From Bathymodiolus brooksi (lineage: Eukaryota > Mollusca > Bivalvia > Mytilida > Modiolidae): a DNA stretch of 64,000 nt. The stretch is taken from NCBI GenBank assembly GCA_963680875.1, contig OY804579.1, forward strand, positions 56,371,718 through 56,435,717, read 5' to 3'. The translations under genes and the position numbers were made by a program. The notes beneath the pieces were generated by a model. That model was not told the origin of the DNA and did no database searches. It saw only the letters and a program-made list of their open reading frames with translations. This document shows, piece after piece, positions 36,897-47,791 of the stretch; within the stretch, counting starts at the first letter, position 1, and each line of letters starts with the position of its first letter.

Positions 36897-37429
36897 CTCT
36901 TATAAGGCCACCCTCTTATCAGGACAGATTTCAGATGCACTGAGATAGTTAAATACTACTAAATTGTGCCCCTTAGGAGAGGTAACCCCTCTTGTAAGGC
37001 CACATTTTCATTTCAGAAGCTATGACCTTATACAATTATCACCCTTGTTGGAGTGTGACCCGACGGTTTGTCTCCCCTCGAAAAGTAAGATCACTCGAAT
37101 ATTTTTGCATCAGACACCAAGTAATAGAATACCTGCGGCTTTGCGAAAATATTCGATATAATATATAAAATTTCTTCTTCGCCTACATTATAATACAGCG
37201 ACGAACCTGTTTGTTGTCTGTTGAATCAAGGGAAGTAACTATAATTGGAAAAACGTGAGGCTCACGTGGGAAATTCCTTGGGATTTCCTCGCGAGCGGTG
37301 GACCTTACTATGAGACCTTACGATTAGCGGTTGACCCAACAAATGGATAAATATCACGTGACAGTGTTTTATTAAATCAGATTCAAGATATTTATATAAG
37401 TATATAATATTACAAGAGGGGAACTACTG
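36897..37429. mobile_element. Tc1/mariner-type MITE with TA target sites
   Basis: Imperfect terminal inverted repeats starting CAGTAGTCGCCTCTTATAAG on the left and the complement of CAGTAGTTCCCCTCTTGTAA on the right, each bordered by TA. 533 bp, no transposase. Contains GAGGCTCACGTGGG and GGGATTTCCTCGCGAG. Confidence 0.65.
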
Positions 37430-37647
37430 TATTTGTAAATAATAGTCATGAATTCCCTTTATCATGTACCTACAGTATTAGCCATGTGATATGTAGGTTT
37501 ATTTTCTGGGACAATAAATTTGTTGTTATGTCATATCAAAATAAAGCTACACTCACTTGTAATTAAATGCTAAAATGGTAGTTGACATACCTTATTTAAT
37601 CATGATTATACCGTACTTGTATTAACAAGAATGTAAATTTTCTTCAG

Positions 37648-37697
37648 ATTATTGGTGGGGCAGTTTAAGAGCTCGACATTTTAGCAGAATTTTAAGT
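37648..37697 (+). CDS. HERC4: HERC3/4-like exon 14: DYWW motif
   Basis: 50-nt exon after TTTTCTTCAG and before GTAAGT. Encodes DYWWGSLRARHFSRILS and matches the KVLENWWS / KVLDNWWS region of vertebrate HERC4 and HERC3. Small exon placed by phase and the WW pair; exits in phase 0. Confidence 0.9.
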
Positions 37698-38000
37698 GTA
37701 AGTAGTTTGAAGCCATTTACAGTTGTATGTGATATTCTAATATTTGCTTATAGTCAATTGTTAATAGACATCAAAAGGCATGCATTAAAAACAGATCATG
37801 ACATATAATGTTAAAATTCCAGATCCTTGCTTTTTGGGCCCAAAATCTGACAAAAATGTTGCTGTACATATATCTGTATTATATAATTATGTACTTTAAA
37901 ACCAGTGGAATTATTTAACTAACAAAGTAACTAATGCAGCCTAATACAGCTAAATGCTGTAATAAAAATTTTGTTTGTGTGTCACCACATGACATATGCT

Positions 38001-38556
38001 CAATACGGTTGTTTCGAATCATGTCAATTCCGACGACGGTCCGTCTTTTTCGTGTCTTGACTTCTGAAAGGTAAGGCAGACGACTTCCGGTGTTTATGCC
38101 ATTACTGTGACAATATCATAGTCGTAGATGCAGTAGATTATAAGTAATTTTGTAATATGGAGACGCCAAGGAAACGGCTGAATAAATACTGGTGTTCGGT
38201 ACCTCACTGTCTGTCTGATATCAGAAATATATAAAGGAAGATCGTTTTCTTTTCATGATGCTGACAGCAGCAAATAAAGAAAGAAAACAAATTTAATTTT
38301 AAAGAAGTAATTTTCTCTGCAATGAAGTCTTTGATACAAATAAAATAATTTAATTGATATCTGTCTTTTACAGAAAATGTTAAGATTTTTTTAAGTTGAG
38401 AATCGAACGTTAAAACGGCACATATCGATTGGAGTTTTTGTTGTGTACATTGACACCGGAAGTCCAGTGCTTTACATTCCATCGAAATCACGTGATCTGG
38501 CAGATGAAAATAACAAAATTTTGACAGAATGGAAATGATTCGAAACAACCGTATTG
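38001..38556. mobile_element. TIR element with 22-bp perfect ends and a THAP-like remnant
   Basis: Perfect 22-bp inverted repeats at 38001-38022 and 38535-38556 (beginning CAATACGGTTGTTTCG). Weaker complementarity continues outward (CATATGCT versus the complement of AATATATG). The interior carries a broken THAP-like start on the + strand (38157-38273). Together this suggests a non-autonomous relative of P-type THAP transposons (inference). Confidence 0.7.
38157..38273 (+). pseudogene. Broken THAP-like zinc-finger fragment
   Basis: From ATG at 38157 the frame reads METPRKRLNKYWCSVPHCLS then DIRNI and stop. CSVPHC matches the first Cys pair of a C2CH THAP finger near a protein N-terminus. In the next frame, GRSFSFHDAD follows at 38236, like the F-S-F-H stretch of THAP domains. 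The frame change and stop codons mean it is not functional. It is short, so the match is suggestive only. Confidence 0.45.
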
Positions 38557-38681
38557 GAATATATGACAATATTTTTTGTATTCTCTTCTTTGAAAATCAA
38601 AGAGTTGATAAAACGGATCATTTAAGTAAATTGCAAATCCTGTATATATCTAAAAATGGATTTATGTGTTTTCTATTACAG

Positions 38682-38741
38682 TTATATAAACAGAGTGTAA
38701 TATACCTCTTACAGTTACCTCAGTCACAAAGTCAAACAGAG
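38682..38741 (+). CDS. HERC4: HERC3/4-like exon 15
   Basis: 60-nt phase 0-0 exon after TTCTATTACAG and before GTAAGT. Encodes LYKQSVIYLLQLPQSQSQTE, matching the LYK-VV-LLKL / LYKGAVLYLL helix of HERC4/HERC3. Its last 15 nt plus 17 nt of the intron are the seed of the 47-bp array beginning about 550 bp downstream. Confidence 0.9.
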
Positions 38742-39289
38742 GTAAGTAATTACAGACCTTTACTGTTTAATTAGATATAAAGATTTATACAAATATTCAT
38801 TCTGTATATAACATGATAGAAAAGAAATAGCCTTTTGTTTTTATGAATGCTAAAATTACCTATTCATCAAAGCAAATTCAAAAACTTTTTCTTTGTCTTT
38901 AAAAATTATTTGTATGCCTTAAAAAACTCAATAAATTAAATTTTTCCATTTTTTTTTTTTTTTACTTCTATAACTACTTAAAACCCTATTTTTGTATTAT
39001 CTGTATATTTGTTAATTTGGTTTATTATGATTGAAAAACTCATCATTTTGTGGAATCACATTATTTGGTATTTTCTGTCATATTATTCAAATAGAAATAG
39101 TATGCCATTCTGTATGTAAATTACTAACAAATACTAATATCTTTATATATATGTGCTTTACTAATGTTAACGAGGCCGGGATAAGGTACAGGTACTTCAT
39201 GTATTCAACTAACAAATGTACAGATTTCAATAAAAATATCGCAAACAAAAACACAAAAAAAAACAAAAAAATAATTACAGACCAATAAG
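38742..39289. other. Unassigned intron sequence after exon 15
   Basis: Lies between the true exon 15 donor and the donor-derived array; T- and A-rich, no element recognised. Confidence 0.6.
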
Positions 39290-39895
39290 ACTATGCTTCA
39301 AAGTCAAACAGAGGTGAGTAATTACAGACCAATAAAACTATGTTTCAAAGTCAAACAGAGGTGAGTAATTACAGACCAATAAAACTATGTTTCAAAGTCA
39401 AACAGAGGTGAGTAATTACAGACCAATAAGACTATGTTTCAAAGTCAAACAGAGGTGAGTAATTACAGACCAATAAGACTATGTTTCAAAGTCAAACCGA
39501 GGTGAGTAATTACAGACCAATAAAACCATGTTTCAAAGTCAAACAGAGGTGAGTAATTACAGACCAATAAGACTATGTTTCAAAGTCAAACAGAGGTGAG
39601 TAATTACAGACCAATAAAACCATGTTTCAAAGTCAAACAGAGGTGAGTAATTACAGACCAATAAAACCATGTTTCAAAGTCAAACAGAGGTGAGTAATTA
39701 CAGACCAATAAGACTATGTTTCAAAGTCAAACAGAGGTGAGTAATTACAGACCAATAAAACCATGTTTCAAAGTCAAACAGAGGTGAGTAATTACAGACC
39801 AATAAAACCATGTTTCAAAGTCAAACAGAGGTGAGTAATTACAGACCAATAAAACTATGTTTCAAAGTCAAACAGAGGTGAGTAATTACAGACCA
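39290..39895 (+). repeat. 47-bp array made of the exon 15 end plus donor
   Basis: Thirteen units spaced exactly 47 bp from 39301. Each contains CAAAGTCAAACAGAG, then GTGAGTAATTACAGACC, which matches exon 15's last 15 nt and first 17 intron nt with one substitution. Decayed copies lie at about 39945-39985 and 40432-40475. Confidence 0.95.
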
Positions 39896-39999
39896 ATTAA
39901 ACTGAATCTCTAAATGAAACGGATTAATAAGAACAAACAACTTCATTTCCAAAGTCAAGCAGAATTTAGAAATAACTGGCCACTCAACCTTGATTTCAA

Positions 40000-40400
40000 G
40001 ATAATGATGTTTAATTCCACTTAAAACAATATTTCAGTTATATCGTGGTACTCAGTTTTCTTGTTAGAGAGAACTTTAATACCCTGCTGAAAACTACTAT
40101 CCTGCTGTAAATCTTTGACAAACTTTTATCATGTATACCTCTCCACAGGACAACTTTAGAGGTAATAGGGTTATGATATTTGATGCCACTTTTAACAATA
40201 TTTCAGTTATATCATGGCAGTCAGTTTTATTAGTGAAAGAAACCGGAGTACACAGAGAAGGCCACCGATCTGTCGCAAATCACTGACAAACTTTTTCACA
40301 TAATGTTGTACCGAGTACACCTCGCCATTAACGGGATTCTAACTCACAATGTTAGTGGGAGGTGGTAGGCACTGATTGTATAGGTATATGTAATTCTAAC
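40000..40400 (-). mobile_element. SINE-A, reverse, one fragment plus one longer copy
   Basis: 40005-40160 is a decayed fragment (TTCCACTTAAAACAATATTT, CTCAGTTTTCTTGTTAGAGA). 40175-40400 is a fuller reverse copy (GATGCCACTTTTAACAATAT, AGAAACCGGAGTACACAGAG). Confidence 0.7.
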
Positions 40401-40475
40401 TACTATTACATTGTGGAAATGACATCTCCTTTCAAAATCAAACAGGTTAGTAATAACTGACCCATAAAATTTAAA

Positions 40476-41023
40476 ACTATAGTCTACTAAATGGAACTTT
40501 AAAAGTTGTATGACATAATATAATTTTGCTGGAAAATTGTTCATTTGGTAATAATTAAATTTTATGTGAACACTGCAATCTGATTGGCTGATCTGCCTGG
40601 AGCAAATGGTTATACTTGATAACCTGGTTGGTATTGTAATCATTTGCAAATGCATGATTAAAATAGTCCCATGAAATGATCGAAATTAAAATCAAGGAAT
40701 CATAAAATTTTGTTGCCAAAATTAAATTATAAGGAATATTTGAAATTTTTGTACAGGTTTATTAGGCGTAAACTGTTCATGTAAACTGGATATTTTATTT
40801 ATAAACTATCTACATTATTGAATATGTCTAACAAGGTTATCGGAAGCTGAAAAAAAATAAAATAAACAAATATGTTTTATACACCAATAATAGTAAGTCT
40901 TAAGAAGGAAGTGTAGCAGATCCTGATTTAACCTGGTTCAAGCACCATAAAGGGAAACATTGTCTTTCCTCATATAATATTTGACCAATGAAAAGAAAGT
41001 GTCCAGTCAAGTTTGTACTGTTG
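40476..41023. other. Unassigned intron sequence
   Basis: AT-rich, between repeats and SINE-A upstream of exon 16; nothing recognised. Confidence 0.6.
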
Positions 41024-41278
41024 TTGTTTAACACCACTTTCAACAATATTTCAGTTATATCGTGGGGTCAGTTTTATTGGTGGAGGAAACCGGAGTTCCC
41101 TGAGAAAACCACCGACCTTTCGCAAGTCACTTACAAACTTTATCACATAATGTTGTATTGAGTACACCTCATCATGAGCGGGACTCAAACTCACAACTTT
41201 AGTGGTGATAGGCACTGATTGCATAGGTAATTGTAAATCAAGCTTGCATACGATCACAACCATGACGGTCGCAGTTGT
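41024..41278 (-). mobile_element. SINE-A, reverse
   Basis: From TGTTTAACACCACTTTCAAC through GTGGAGGAAACCGGAGTTCC to CACAACCATGACGGTCGC; ends 31 bp before exon 16. Confidence 0.82.
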
Positions 41279-41309
41279 TGAATATAAATAATAAACCATT
41301 ATTTTTCAG

Positions 41310-41492
41310 ATGTTTTCTAGAAATATTCATATAAAACTTTCAATGGAAATAATGAAGAAATTAAACCATGTGAATGAACAAAATGGACAGATAATTCCAT
41401 ACAACCATTTCTACATTCCTGAACTGAGAGATAGAGTGGACATCAGAACTGATTATGTTAACTGGGTACAACAGTTAAAAATGATGGATTCT
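41310..41492 (+). CDS. HERC4: HERC3/4-like exon 16
   Basis: 183-nt phase 0-0 exon after TTATTTTTCAG and before GTGAGT. Encodes a helix, MKKLNHVNEQNGQIIPYNHF, then FYIPELRDRVDIRTDYVNWV and QQLKMMDS. HERC4 has HRVNEKMGQIIQYDKFYIHE and DIRNDYINWVQQ at the same place, one of the strongest matches in the gene. The ATG at its first base is internal to the gene. Confidence 0.96.
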
Positions 41493-41695
41493 GTGAGTTA
41501 TATTACAATTTTTTGTCATAAAAAGTAGGAATTAATGTTATAATTACCATGTCTTCAAACATTTCAGTTAATAAATAATTAAAACCTTGTCCAATATCTT
41601 TGTCATCAGTAACATATTCACTCTATGAGTCTACTATCGAGCAAAAAATAGGACATTCTGTTCAATGTTATATAGTCATCCACATATCTCAACCT

Positions 41696-42010
41696 GCATC
41701 AGTGGTGTAATGGTCCCCCCGAATGTGGTAGATCGTTGGTTTGAATCCCGGTCAGGTCAAACCAAAGACTATGAAATTGGTATTTGTTGCTTCTTTGCTA
41801 AGCATGCAGCATTAAGGAGTAAGAGCAAAGACTGGTTGGCTCAGAATCAGGGTAATGTGTCTGAGTGGAGTGACATGTCTACCCACGGACATTGGTTTCA
41901 GTGAGGTAGCACTAAAAAATTCAACTAAGCTTATTGGTCTAGTACAAAGCCGACATCATCATCATCTCGTGGAAATGTGACTTATTCTCGTCCTGTGTTG
42001 AAAAATCAGG
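41696..42010 (+). mobile_element. SINE-C
   Basis: Head CATCAGTGGTGTAATGGTCC, box-B-like GGTTTGAATCCCGGTC, body with TGGTATTTGTTGCTTC and GACATCATCATCATCTCG; followed at 42011 by the hAT MITE target duplication. Confidence 0.78.
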
Positions 42011-42018
42011 GTATATAG

Positions 42019-42545
42019 TAGGGATGGCAATGATTACTCGGTTAACCGGTTAACCGTCAGAAAGATCGTAGCTGATTTATAGCTATTTTGCGATTCGATT
42101 ATTCTTTAAGTTTTGATATAATATGATGAAAATATCTCGATCTTGTCACTGTTTTCTCAATTCATAAAAGTTAAAAAATATTTAAAGTACATGTATAGTG
42201 TAACAGTAAATAAACTTAGATATAGGATTAAATCAATAATTAAATAACTGTGATAAGACACGATAACTATCCCTCGGGCATTCATGTTTTTACAACCATA
42301 ACTAATCACAACAATTGTAAAAACTGTTCATCTGTCTAATTAACTTGCAATTGAAATGTTTGAAGTTTCATTGCAAACTGTGCAATTTAGAAATGACATA
42401 TACGGGAGGAACTAGCAATATTGCCTTATTGATTTGTCCCTTGCAAGATTACATCTGAACAATGATATCTACTGGTTAACCGAGTAATCGGTCGGAAGAT
42501 TATTCGAGTAACCGGTAGTAAATTCTGAACGGTTTGCCATCCCTA
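42019..42545. mobile_element. hAT MITE with 8-bp target duplication
   Basis: 527 bp, TIRs TAGGGATGGCAA / TTGCCATCCCTA, flanked by perfect 8-bp duplications GTATATAG at 42011-42018 and 42546-42553. Subterminal GGTTAACCGGTTAACC motifs on both sides. 8-bp duplications and TAGGGATGG ends are typical of hAT elements. No coding capacity. Confidence 0.9.
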
Positions 42546-42654
42546 GTATATAGCGCTTTTGTTTCTCTTATCTACCTGATAATTTGTTGTGATAATCTGT
42601 TGGAATGATACACAAATTCTTGTTTTAGTATATTAGTATCTTTTACAATTTTAG

Positions 42655-42744
42655 CCTCCAATGCATTTCTGTGATTATCCGTTTGTGTTTGATGGTCCTG
42701 CAAAGTCTGTGCTACTCCAAACAGATGCATTTTTGCAAATGAAG
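42655..42744 (+). CDS. HERC4: HERC3/4-like exon 17
   Basis: 90-nt phase 0-0 exon after TTACAATTTTAG and before GTAAGT. Encodes PPMHFCDYPFVFDGPAKSVL and LQTDAFLQMK; compare YPFVFDAQAKTTLLQTDAVLQMQ in HERC4. It leads into the HECT domain. Confidence 0.96.
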
Positions 42745-42769
42745 GTAAGTCTCTGTATGTAAAAAAAAG

Positions 42770-43026
42770 AGGGTGGTGGTGATCATATGGTAGTTGGATA
42801 AACAACTACATGTGCAATCAGTGTCTATCACCACGAACGTTGTGAGTTAGAACCCCATTCATGGTGAGATGTACTCAATACAACATTATGTGATAAAGTT
42901 TGTCAGTGACTTGCAACAGGTCTGTGGTTTTCTCCGGGTACTCCAGTTTCCTCCACCAATAAAACTGACCGCCACTATATAACTGAAAAATTGTTGAAAG
43001 TGGCATTAAACACCATAAACCAAACC
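42770..43026 (+). mobile_element. SINE-A, just after exon 17
   Basis: Full-length copy beginning about 26 bp after the exon 17 donor: GTGGTGATCATATGGTAGTT to GAAAGTGGCATTAAACACCA. Confidence 0.82.
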
Positions 43027-43330
43027 AAGCCTAAACCGTCAATAATCCTGTCTTGACTATTTAATTTTGTATATGAATGGTGGAGATTTAATATCACCAT
43101 GTTTTGCATCAAATTTCCTTCCCATTACAGCAATATGAGAATCATTACTGACCAGAGCTGACTATTCAGATTAATCAATCTTAAATAAGCATTCAAATTG
43201 TTTTATGCAGTCATTATACCTTGTCCCAAATTTAACTGTAAAAGTTAACTTGGCTGGACGTTCTTGAAAATGGTTCTCTAGAAATGTACAAATTTTTGTG
43301 CTGATCTGAAATCCAATGTCATATTTTAAG

Positions 43331-43510
43331 GATGATAGGACAATATTTTTTTTCCTCAACACGCTGGTTTCGACCTATCATCCACATCGACCTATATAAG
43401 GATGAAATTTAAATAATCTGGAAACACAAAAAAAAAACTCAATAAAAATGACGATTTTGTTTACAATATACCTTTATTTTATTTTAGATTTATTTCTGAT
43501 TTACAAGACT
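43331..43510 (+). repeat. Repeat shared with the hAT-like element at 9967
   Basis: CCTCAACACGCTGGTTTCGA, CATCGACCTATATAAGGATG and AATGACGATTTTGTTTACAA match 10105-10260. It lies directly upstream of exon 18. Confidence 0.7.
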
Positions 43511-43612
43511 GATATCATCGATGTTCTTTGGTGTTATTTTTGTGCACTGGTACTAAGCCATTCTTTCAATTATTTTATTAATGTCCATGTATGTTTCTAT
43601 TATTTTTGGCAG

Positions 43613-43780
43613 ACGGCACTAGAGGAAGCTCAAAGACACAATATCCAGAGTTTATTTATACAAAACGTAGACCCAGTGAGTCCTCTGTTGGTGTTACATG
43701 TTTCTAGGGACAACATAGTACATGATACAATACGTCAGATTGCACAAAAAGGCAGTGGAGATCTGAAAAAACCTCTCAAG
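43613..43780 (+). CDS. HERC4: HERC3/4-like exon 18: start of HECT N-lobe
   Basis: 168-nt phase 0-0 exon after ATTTTTGGCAG and before GTAATA. Encodes TALEEAQRHNIQSLFIQNVD, then PLLVLHVSRDNIVHDTIRQI and GDLKKPLK. The LxVxRxNIVxD and KKPLK landmarks mark the beginning of the HECT fold in HERC3/4. It is followed by the twin exons 19a and 19b. Confidence 0.96.
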
Positions 43781-44299
43781 GTAATATTAGGGCTCTTTGA
43801 AAGGCTGAATGGCAAAAGTTTAAGATAATAGCCTTAAACCCTTTTTGTGAACCCCATTTAGGCTACCCTGCATAAACGTGGTAATCCATTGTAATACTAA
43901 TTGGATCTGGATATGTAATTTTGTTATAAGCAGATGCATCTTAGGTCTTGGTCTATTCATTGCAATTTTGTTATTTACTATTAGAAAACTGCCGCTACCA
44001 AAAATATTATTCAAGTTTTTTTGTTGGTTCTGCCAGTGGCGTAGGAAGGAGTTAATAAATGTGCATGCACTGGGGTTTGCGTACCGGGGCAAGACCATGG
44101 AAGAAATGTGGAATGTTTGATATATAGGTAGCAGGAAATTTTATTTAAACTACTTTTAATATCCTTTAATTTGGACTTTCTTTCAATAAATTATTTTGAA
44201 CTTTGAACTTTGAACTTTTTCAACCATGTGAATAATGTTTCCACATGTCACAAGCCAAAAGCATTTGTCTGTGTTTTTACGACTGCATCCAATGGAAGC

Positions 44300-45760
44300 T
44301 GAATGTGTCTGTGAATATGACAATAGCTATGCCAAGGCTAATAGTCTTTCTTGTCTCATTGTGGAGAGTAAATATGTCTTTACACATTTCAAAACACTGA
44401 AAGATCATTCAGCTGTGGCTGTAGTGTGGCATTGGTAGGCAAGCATTTTAAAATACAATAGTTATTCAGATATACGTTTTTGATTACAAGTTCCAATGTC
44501 ACGCAAAGATTGATTGGGTTTATCTGGTCTGTGGGGTATAATTCCCACCTTGCTTTCCATCCTTTTACTCCAAAGACAAACTCTTCAAGAGTTTGGAGAT
44601 CAGTCCTAAATATGAAATTCATCCTGTTTAAGTTTGCTGAAATTGATCGGTGTCAATAACTGTGCCAGATCTTCGTATTTCACCTAACGGCGCCTTAACT
44701 CGTTTAACAAGTGACCTGGGAACTGGTAATGCAGTGAAATACATGGTGTCTGCTACCTGTTGATTGACACGATTTCATTGTCTACCGGTTGTCCACGGCT
44801 TAGAAAAGACAACACAATATCTACAGCTTCATCATGTAAAGTGTCGTAAATACTAATGTCATTTCTTTCAGTCTTAAAATGTCGAATCAAGGTTTGACAT
44901 TCACTCACAGCCTCTATTAAATCGCAGAAGTTCTGCAGCATTGCTATGATCGGAATAACAGGGTGTCAAATGTGACTGCCAACCACTAGTGGCAAAATAA
45001 AGTCAAATTGCAAAAGGGCAGATAAATGGATGCCTGATTTGTCGTCACCATTTGTTTGTAAATACTCTTGGACACTAACTATGACAGGAAATGTACACAT
45101 AAAAGTTGACAGTTCATCCACATCACCACTTCGTTTCACACAAGTATTTAGTTTACTCTTCCCGTCTAACATGCACGGCATTGTTCCTACATGTTTCTTG
45201 CTCAAATTTATCATTTTTTAGAAGAGTAGTGAAAGACGAATGTGATTTATTACCCAGTAGCCATCATGGTCCTTACTGATACATCTGATGATGAATGTAC
45301 AATAGCTAAGTTTAAAACATGTGCCTTATAATGTACGTATTGCGCTGTTGGAATCCGTTCCCTAAATCCTGGCTTGAACACCTCTATGAATTCCTGACAT
45401 GTCTGCTGCTCCACCATACTATTGTGCTCTCATATTACCAATAACTATGCCGAAATTCTCAAGACTAGATAAAACAACTCAGCAAGATTTTCACCGGTTG
45501 TTTCGCTTGCCCTCACAAAACTAAGATATTCCTCACGAAGAGTGAGGTTACCACCAGTACATTCTACAAACCTTACGCACACAGAGACTTGTTCATGTGT
45601 TGAAACATCAGTTGCTTCCTCACTAATTAAAGCAAAGTATTCAGTCATTACACGCTCTTACAATTTTTATCACATTTCACTGCTAATTCCGATTATATTC
45701 TTCTGTATATCTGGATATATGTATTATCCCAATACATCGATTATTTCCTGTTTCTGGTAA
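44300..45760 (-). pseudogene. hAT / ZMYM1-like transposase pseudogene
   Basis: Minus-strand fragments in order. 45648-45445: FALISEEATDVSTHEQVSVC then VRFVE, the F-x-x-I-x-D/E-E-T/A-T-D motif of the DUF4371/hAT core. 44941-44753: LIEAVSECQTLIRHFKTERN. 44622-44389: EEFVFGVKGWKARWELYP and LKCLPTNATLQPQLNDLSVF. From about 44380: KTYLLSTMRQERLLALA, the hAT dimerisation tail. Many stops and frameshifts separate the pieces, so no protein is made. Confidence 0.75.
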
Positions 45761-45964
45761 TACCCTGTTTGTGCTGAGACGATAGCATTGAAGTAATGGA
45801 CCTTTTCTGACTTAACATCGAGACAATGAGTGGCTGTCGGTTGACTAGCTATATGAGAACTCGGTGATTCGTGTTGTTATGTATAGTAATGAATGTTTGA
45901 CCAGTCATTTACCTGGGTAGATACAAATGTTTTGTCTCTACTAGCCTTACAGCCAAATACAACA

Positions 45965-46325
45965 CCGCATCGGTGGTGTAATGGTTAGTGTGCTCACCTT
46001 GAGTGCGGTAGATCGTGGGTTCGAGCCCCGGTAGGGTCAAACCAAAGACTACAATTGGTATTTGTTGCTTCTCCTCTAAGCACACAGCATTAAGTAGAAA
46101 GAGCAAAAACTGTTTGGCTCGGAATTAGAATAATGTGTCTGAGTGGAGCGACATGTCTACCCGCCGACTGTTGTTTCAGTGAGCTAGCACTATAAAAATC
46201 CAACTCAGCGTGTTGGTCTAGAACAAAGTGGACATCATCATCATCTCATTGCTAATTAACTTGTTCTCCCCGTGATATAGCTGAAAAATTGCTGAATTGG
46301 CCTTAAACAACAATCACTCATCCAC
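45965..46325 (+). mobile_element. SINE-C, full length reference copy
   Basis: Head CATCGGTGGTGTAATGGTTA, box-B-like GGGTTCGAGCCCCGG, body, then tail GTGATATAGCTGAAAAATTG and GGCCTTAAACAACAATCACTC. Inserted within the hAT element 44034-46609. Confidence 0.85.
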
Positions 46326-46785
46326 TCACCAAATACAACACAATAAGGGCAATAAACAACATCCTTTGAAATTTAATACATGTACCGAAGCCAATGAGTC
46401 TTTTAAAGCCACTGAATAGAACATTTCCTTTTGACTGCATAGATTTACAACATTTGATTAAAACTACAACATTTGATTAAAACTCGTACAATTAGTTAAT
46501 ATTATGGTGTGTTTATATATCTTACTATAAAATGTAACATTATTATTTTTTGCTGGGTTTTTTGTGTGCACGCAAGTGCGTCGTTGCGTCAATGGTAGCT
46601 ACGCCACTGTCTGCATTAAAGTAAATTTGTTTTCAGATATTTGAAAGATGAAAAATAATTTGTCTAAAAAATTGTTAAATTACAAAAAAACAATTATTTA
46701 TTATGGTTGGAATACAAGGCCCATTAAAAACAACTATTGCTAAGTAGAAGCTGACATGATTAGATATATGACCAATTTTGATGTG

Positions 46786-47046
46786 GGGGGTCGTCGTGGT
46801 CGTGATTGTATAGTAGATGGATTAATAAGTACTTATGCAATCAGTGCCTATCACCACTAATGTTGTTAGTTCGAATCCCGCTCAGGGGAGGTGTACTTGA
46901 TACAACATTATGTGATCAAGTTTGTCAGTGACTTGCGACAGGTCGGTGGTTTTCTCCGGGTACTCTGGTTTCCTCCACCAATAAAATTGACCACCACAAT
47001 ATAACTGAGATATTGTTGAAAGTGGCATTAAACACAAATAACTTAA
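46786..47046 (+). mobile_element. SINE-A, full length
   Basis: GGGGTCGTCGTGGTCGTGAT at the head, GTTCGAATCCCGCTC, core GACTTGCGACAGGTCGGTGG, tail GAAAGTGGCATTAAACAC. Confidence 0.85.
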
Positions 47047-47344
47047 CCTCACCAATTTTGATGAATTCTTTACCTAGAAATTAAAATGCTTTCAAGCTAA
47101 TACTATCTTTCAGGAATTATTTTTTTCAGTTATTTAACTGATTTCAGCTATTTTTGTGTGAACAAAAAATCCACAAGTTGCAGCATATAGTTAGAACAAG
47201 TAAAAAATGACCTTTTTGAAAGGGATTGTTGATTTCAGCTATTTTTCAATGATTTTCAGAAGGCCGAAGAATAGTTGAGATTGACTATTTAGCAGGATTT
47301 TTTTTTTTTTCATTAAAACAATATATTGGAATTATTCAATTTTT

Positions 47345-47635
47345 TTCACTCAAAAAATGGATGTGTTCTGGAAGATCCCCTAAAAGCCTCTACTTGAGTG
47401 TATAACATGGATGTGTTTCTGGAACACCCTCTGGGAGCTTCTTATTGAGAGTGTAACATTGGTGTTTTCTGGAACACCCTCTGTGAGCCTCTTATTGAGA
47501 GTGTAACATGTGTGTTTTCTGGAACACCCTTTGTGAGCCTCTTATTGAAAGTGTAACATGGGTGATTTCTGGAACATCCCCTATGAACCTCTTATTGAGA
47601 GTGTAACATGGGTGTTTTCTGGAACACCCTTATCA
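47345..47635 (+). repeat. ~50-bp minisatellite upstream of exon 19a
   Basis: About six units with GGTGTTTTCTGGAACACCCT and CTTATTGAGAGTGTAACATG. GTGTTTTCTGGAACAC is partly self-complementary. Ends about 110 bp before the twin HECT exons. Confidence 0.88.
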
Positions 47636-47743
47636 CAAATTCAGCAAAAACATTTCATAACAAGTATAACAGGCATGCACATTCATAAATGTTTATATCA
47701 TATTGACACTTTTTGGTTTGAGATTTTGAGATGCTACTTTCAG

Positions 47744-47791
47744 GTAGAATTCATTGCAGAAGAGGCTATAGATGCAGGAGGTCTCACCAAG
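47744..47791 (+). CDS. HERC4: HECT exon 19a (alternative copy, HERC3-like motif)
   Basis: 48-nt phase 0-0 exon after GCTACTTTCAG and before GTTTGT. Encodes VEFIAEEAIDAGGLTK, the conserved HECT strand-loop that continues as EFFLLLLREVL in exon 20. Its DAGG(V/L)TK ending resembles HERC3. It lies 72 nt upstream of the homologous exon 19b. Both copies are intact and have usable splice sites, so they are likely mutually exclusive or alternative exons (inference). Confidence 0.85.

Larger units (their letters stand above)
44034..46609 (-). mobile_element. hAT element with decayed transposase
   Basis: Terminal inverted repeats CAGTGGCGTAG at 44034-44044 and CTACGCCACTG at 46599-46609, a classic hAT (Charlie/Buster-like) end. 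The flanks share TCTGC on each side. It holds a minus-strand transposase pseudogene and a younger SINE-C insertion at 45965-46325. Confidence 0.85.

Noticed and set aside
44034..44038. 8-bp target duplication for the CAGTGGCGTAG hAT element
   Set aside because: Only TCTGC is shared between flanks in register; an 8-bp duplication could not be confirmed, so it is not claimed.
45965..46035. Possible true tRNA gene
   Set aside because: The tRNA-like segment is followed by the SINE-C body and tail; the acceptor stem cannot be closed convincingly.
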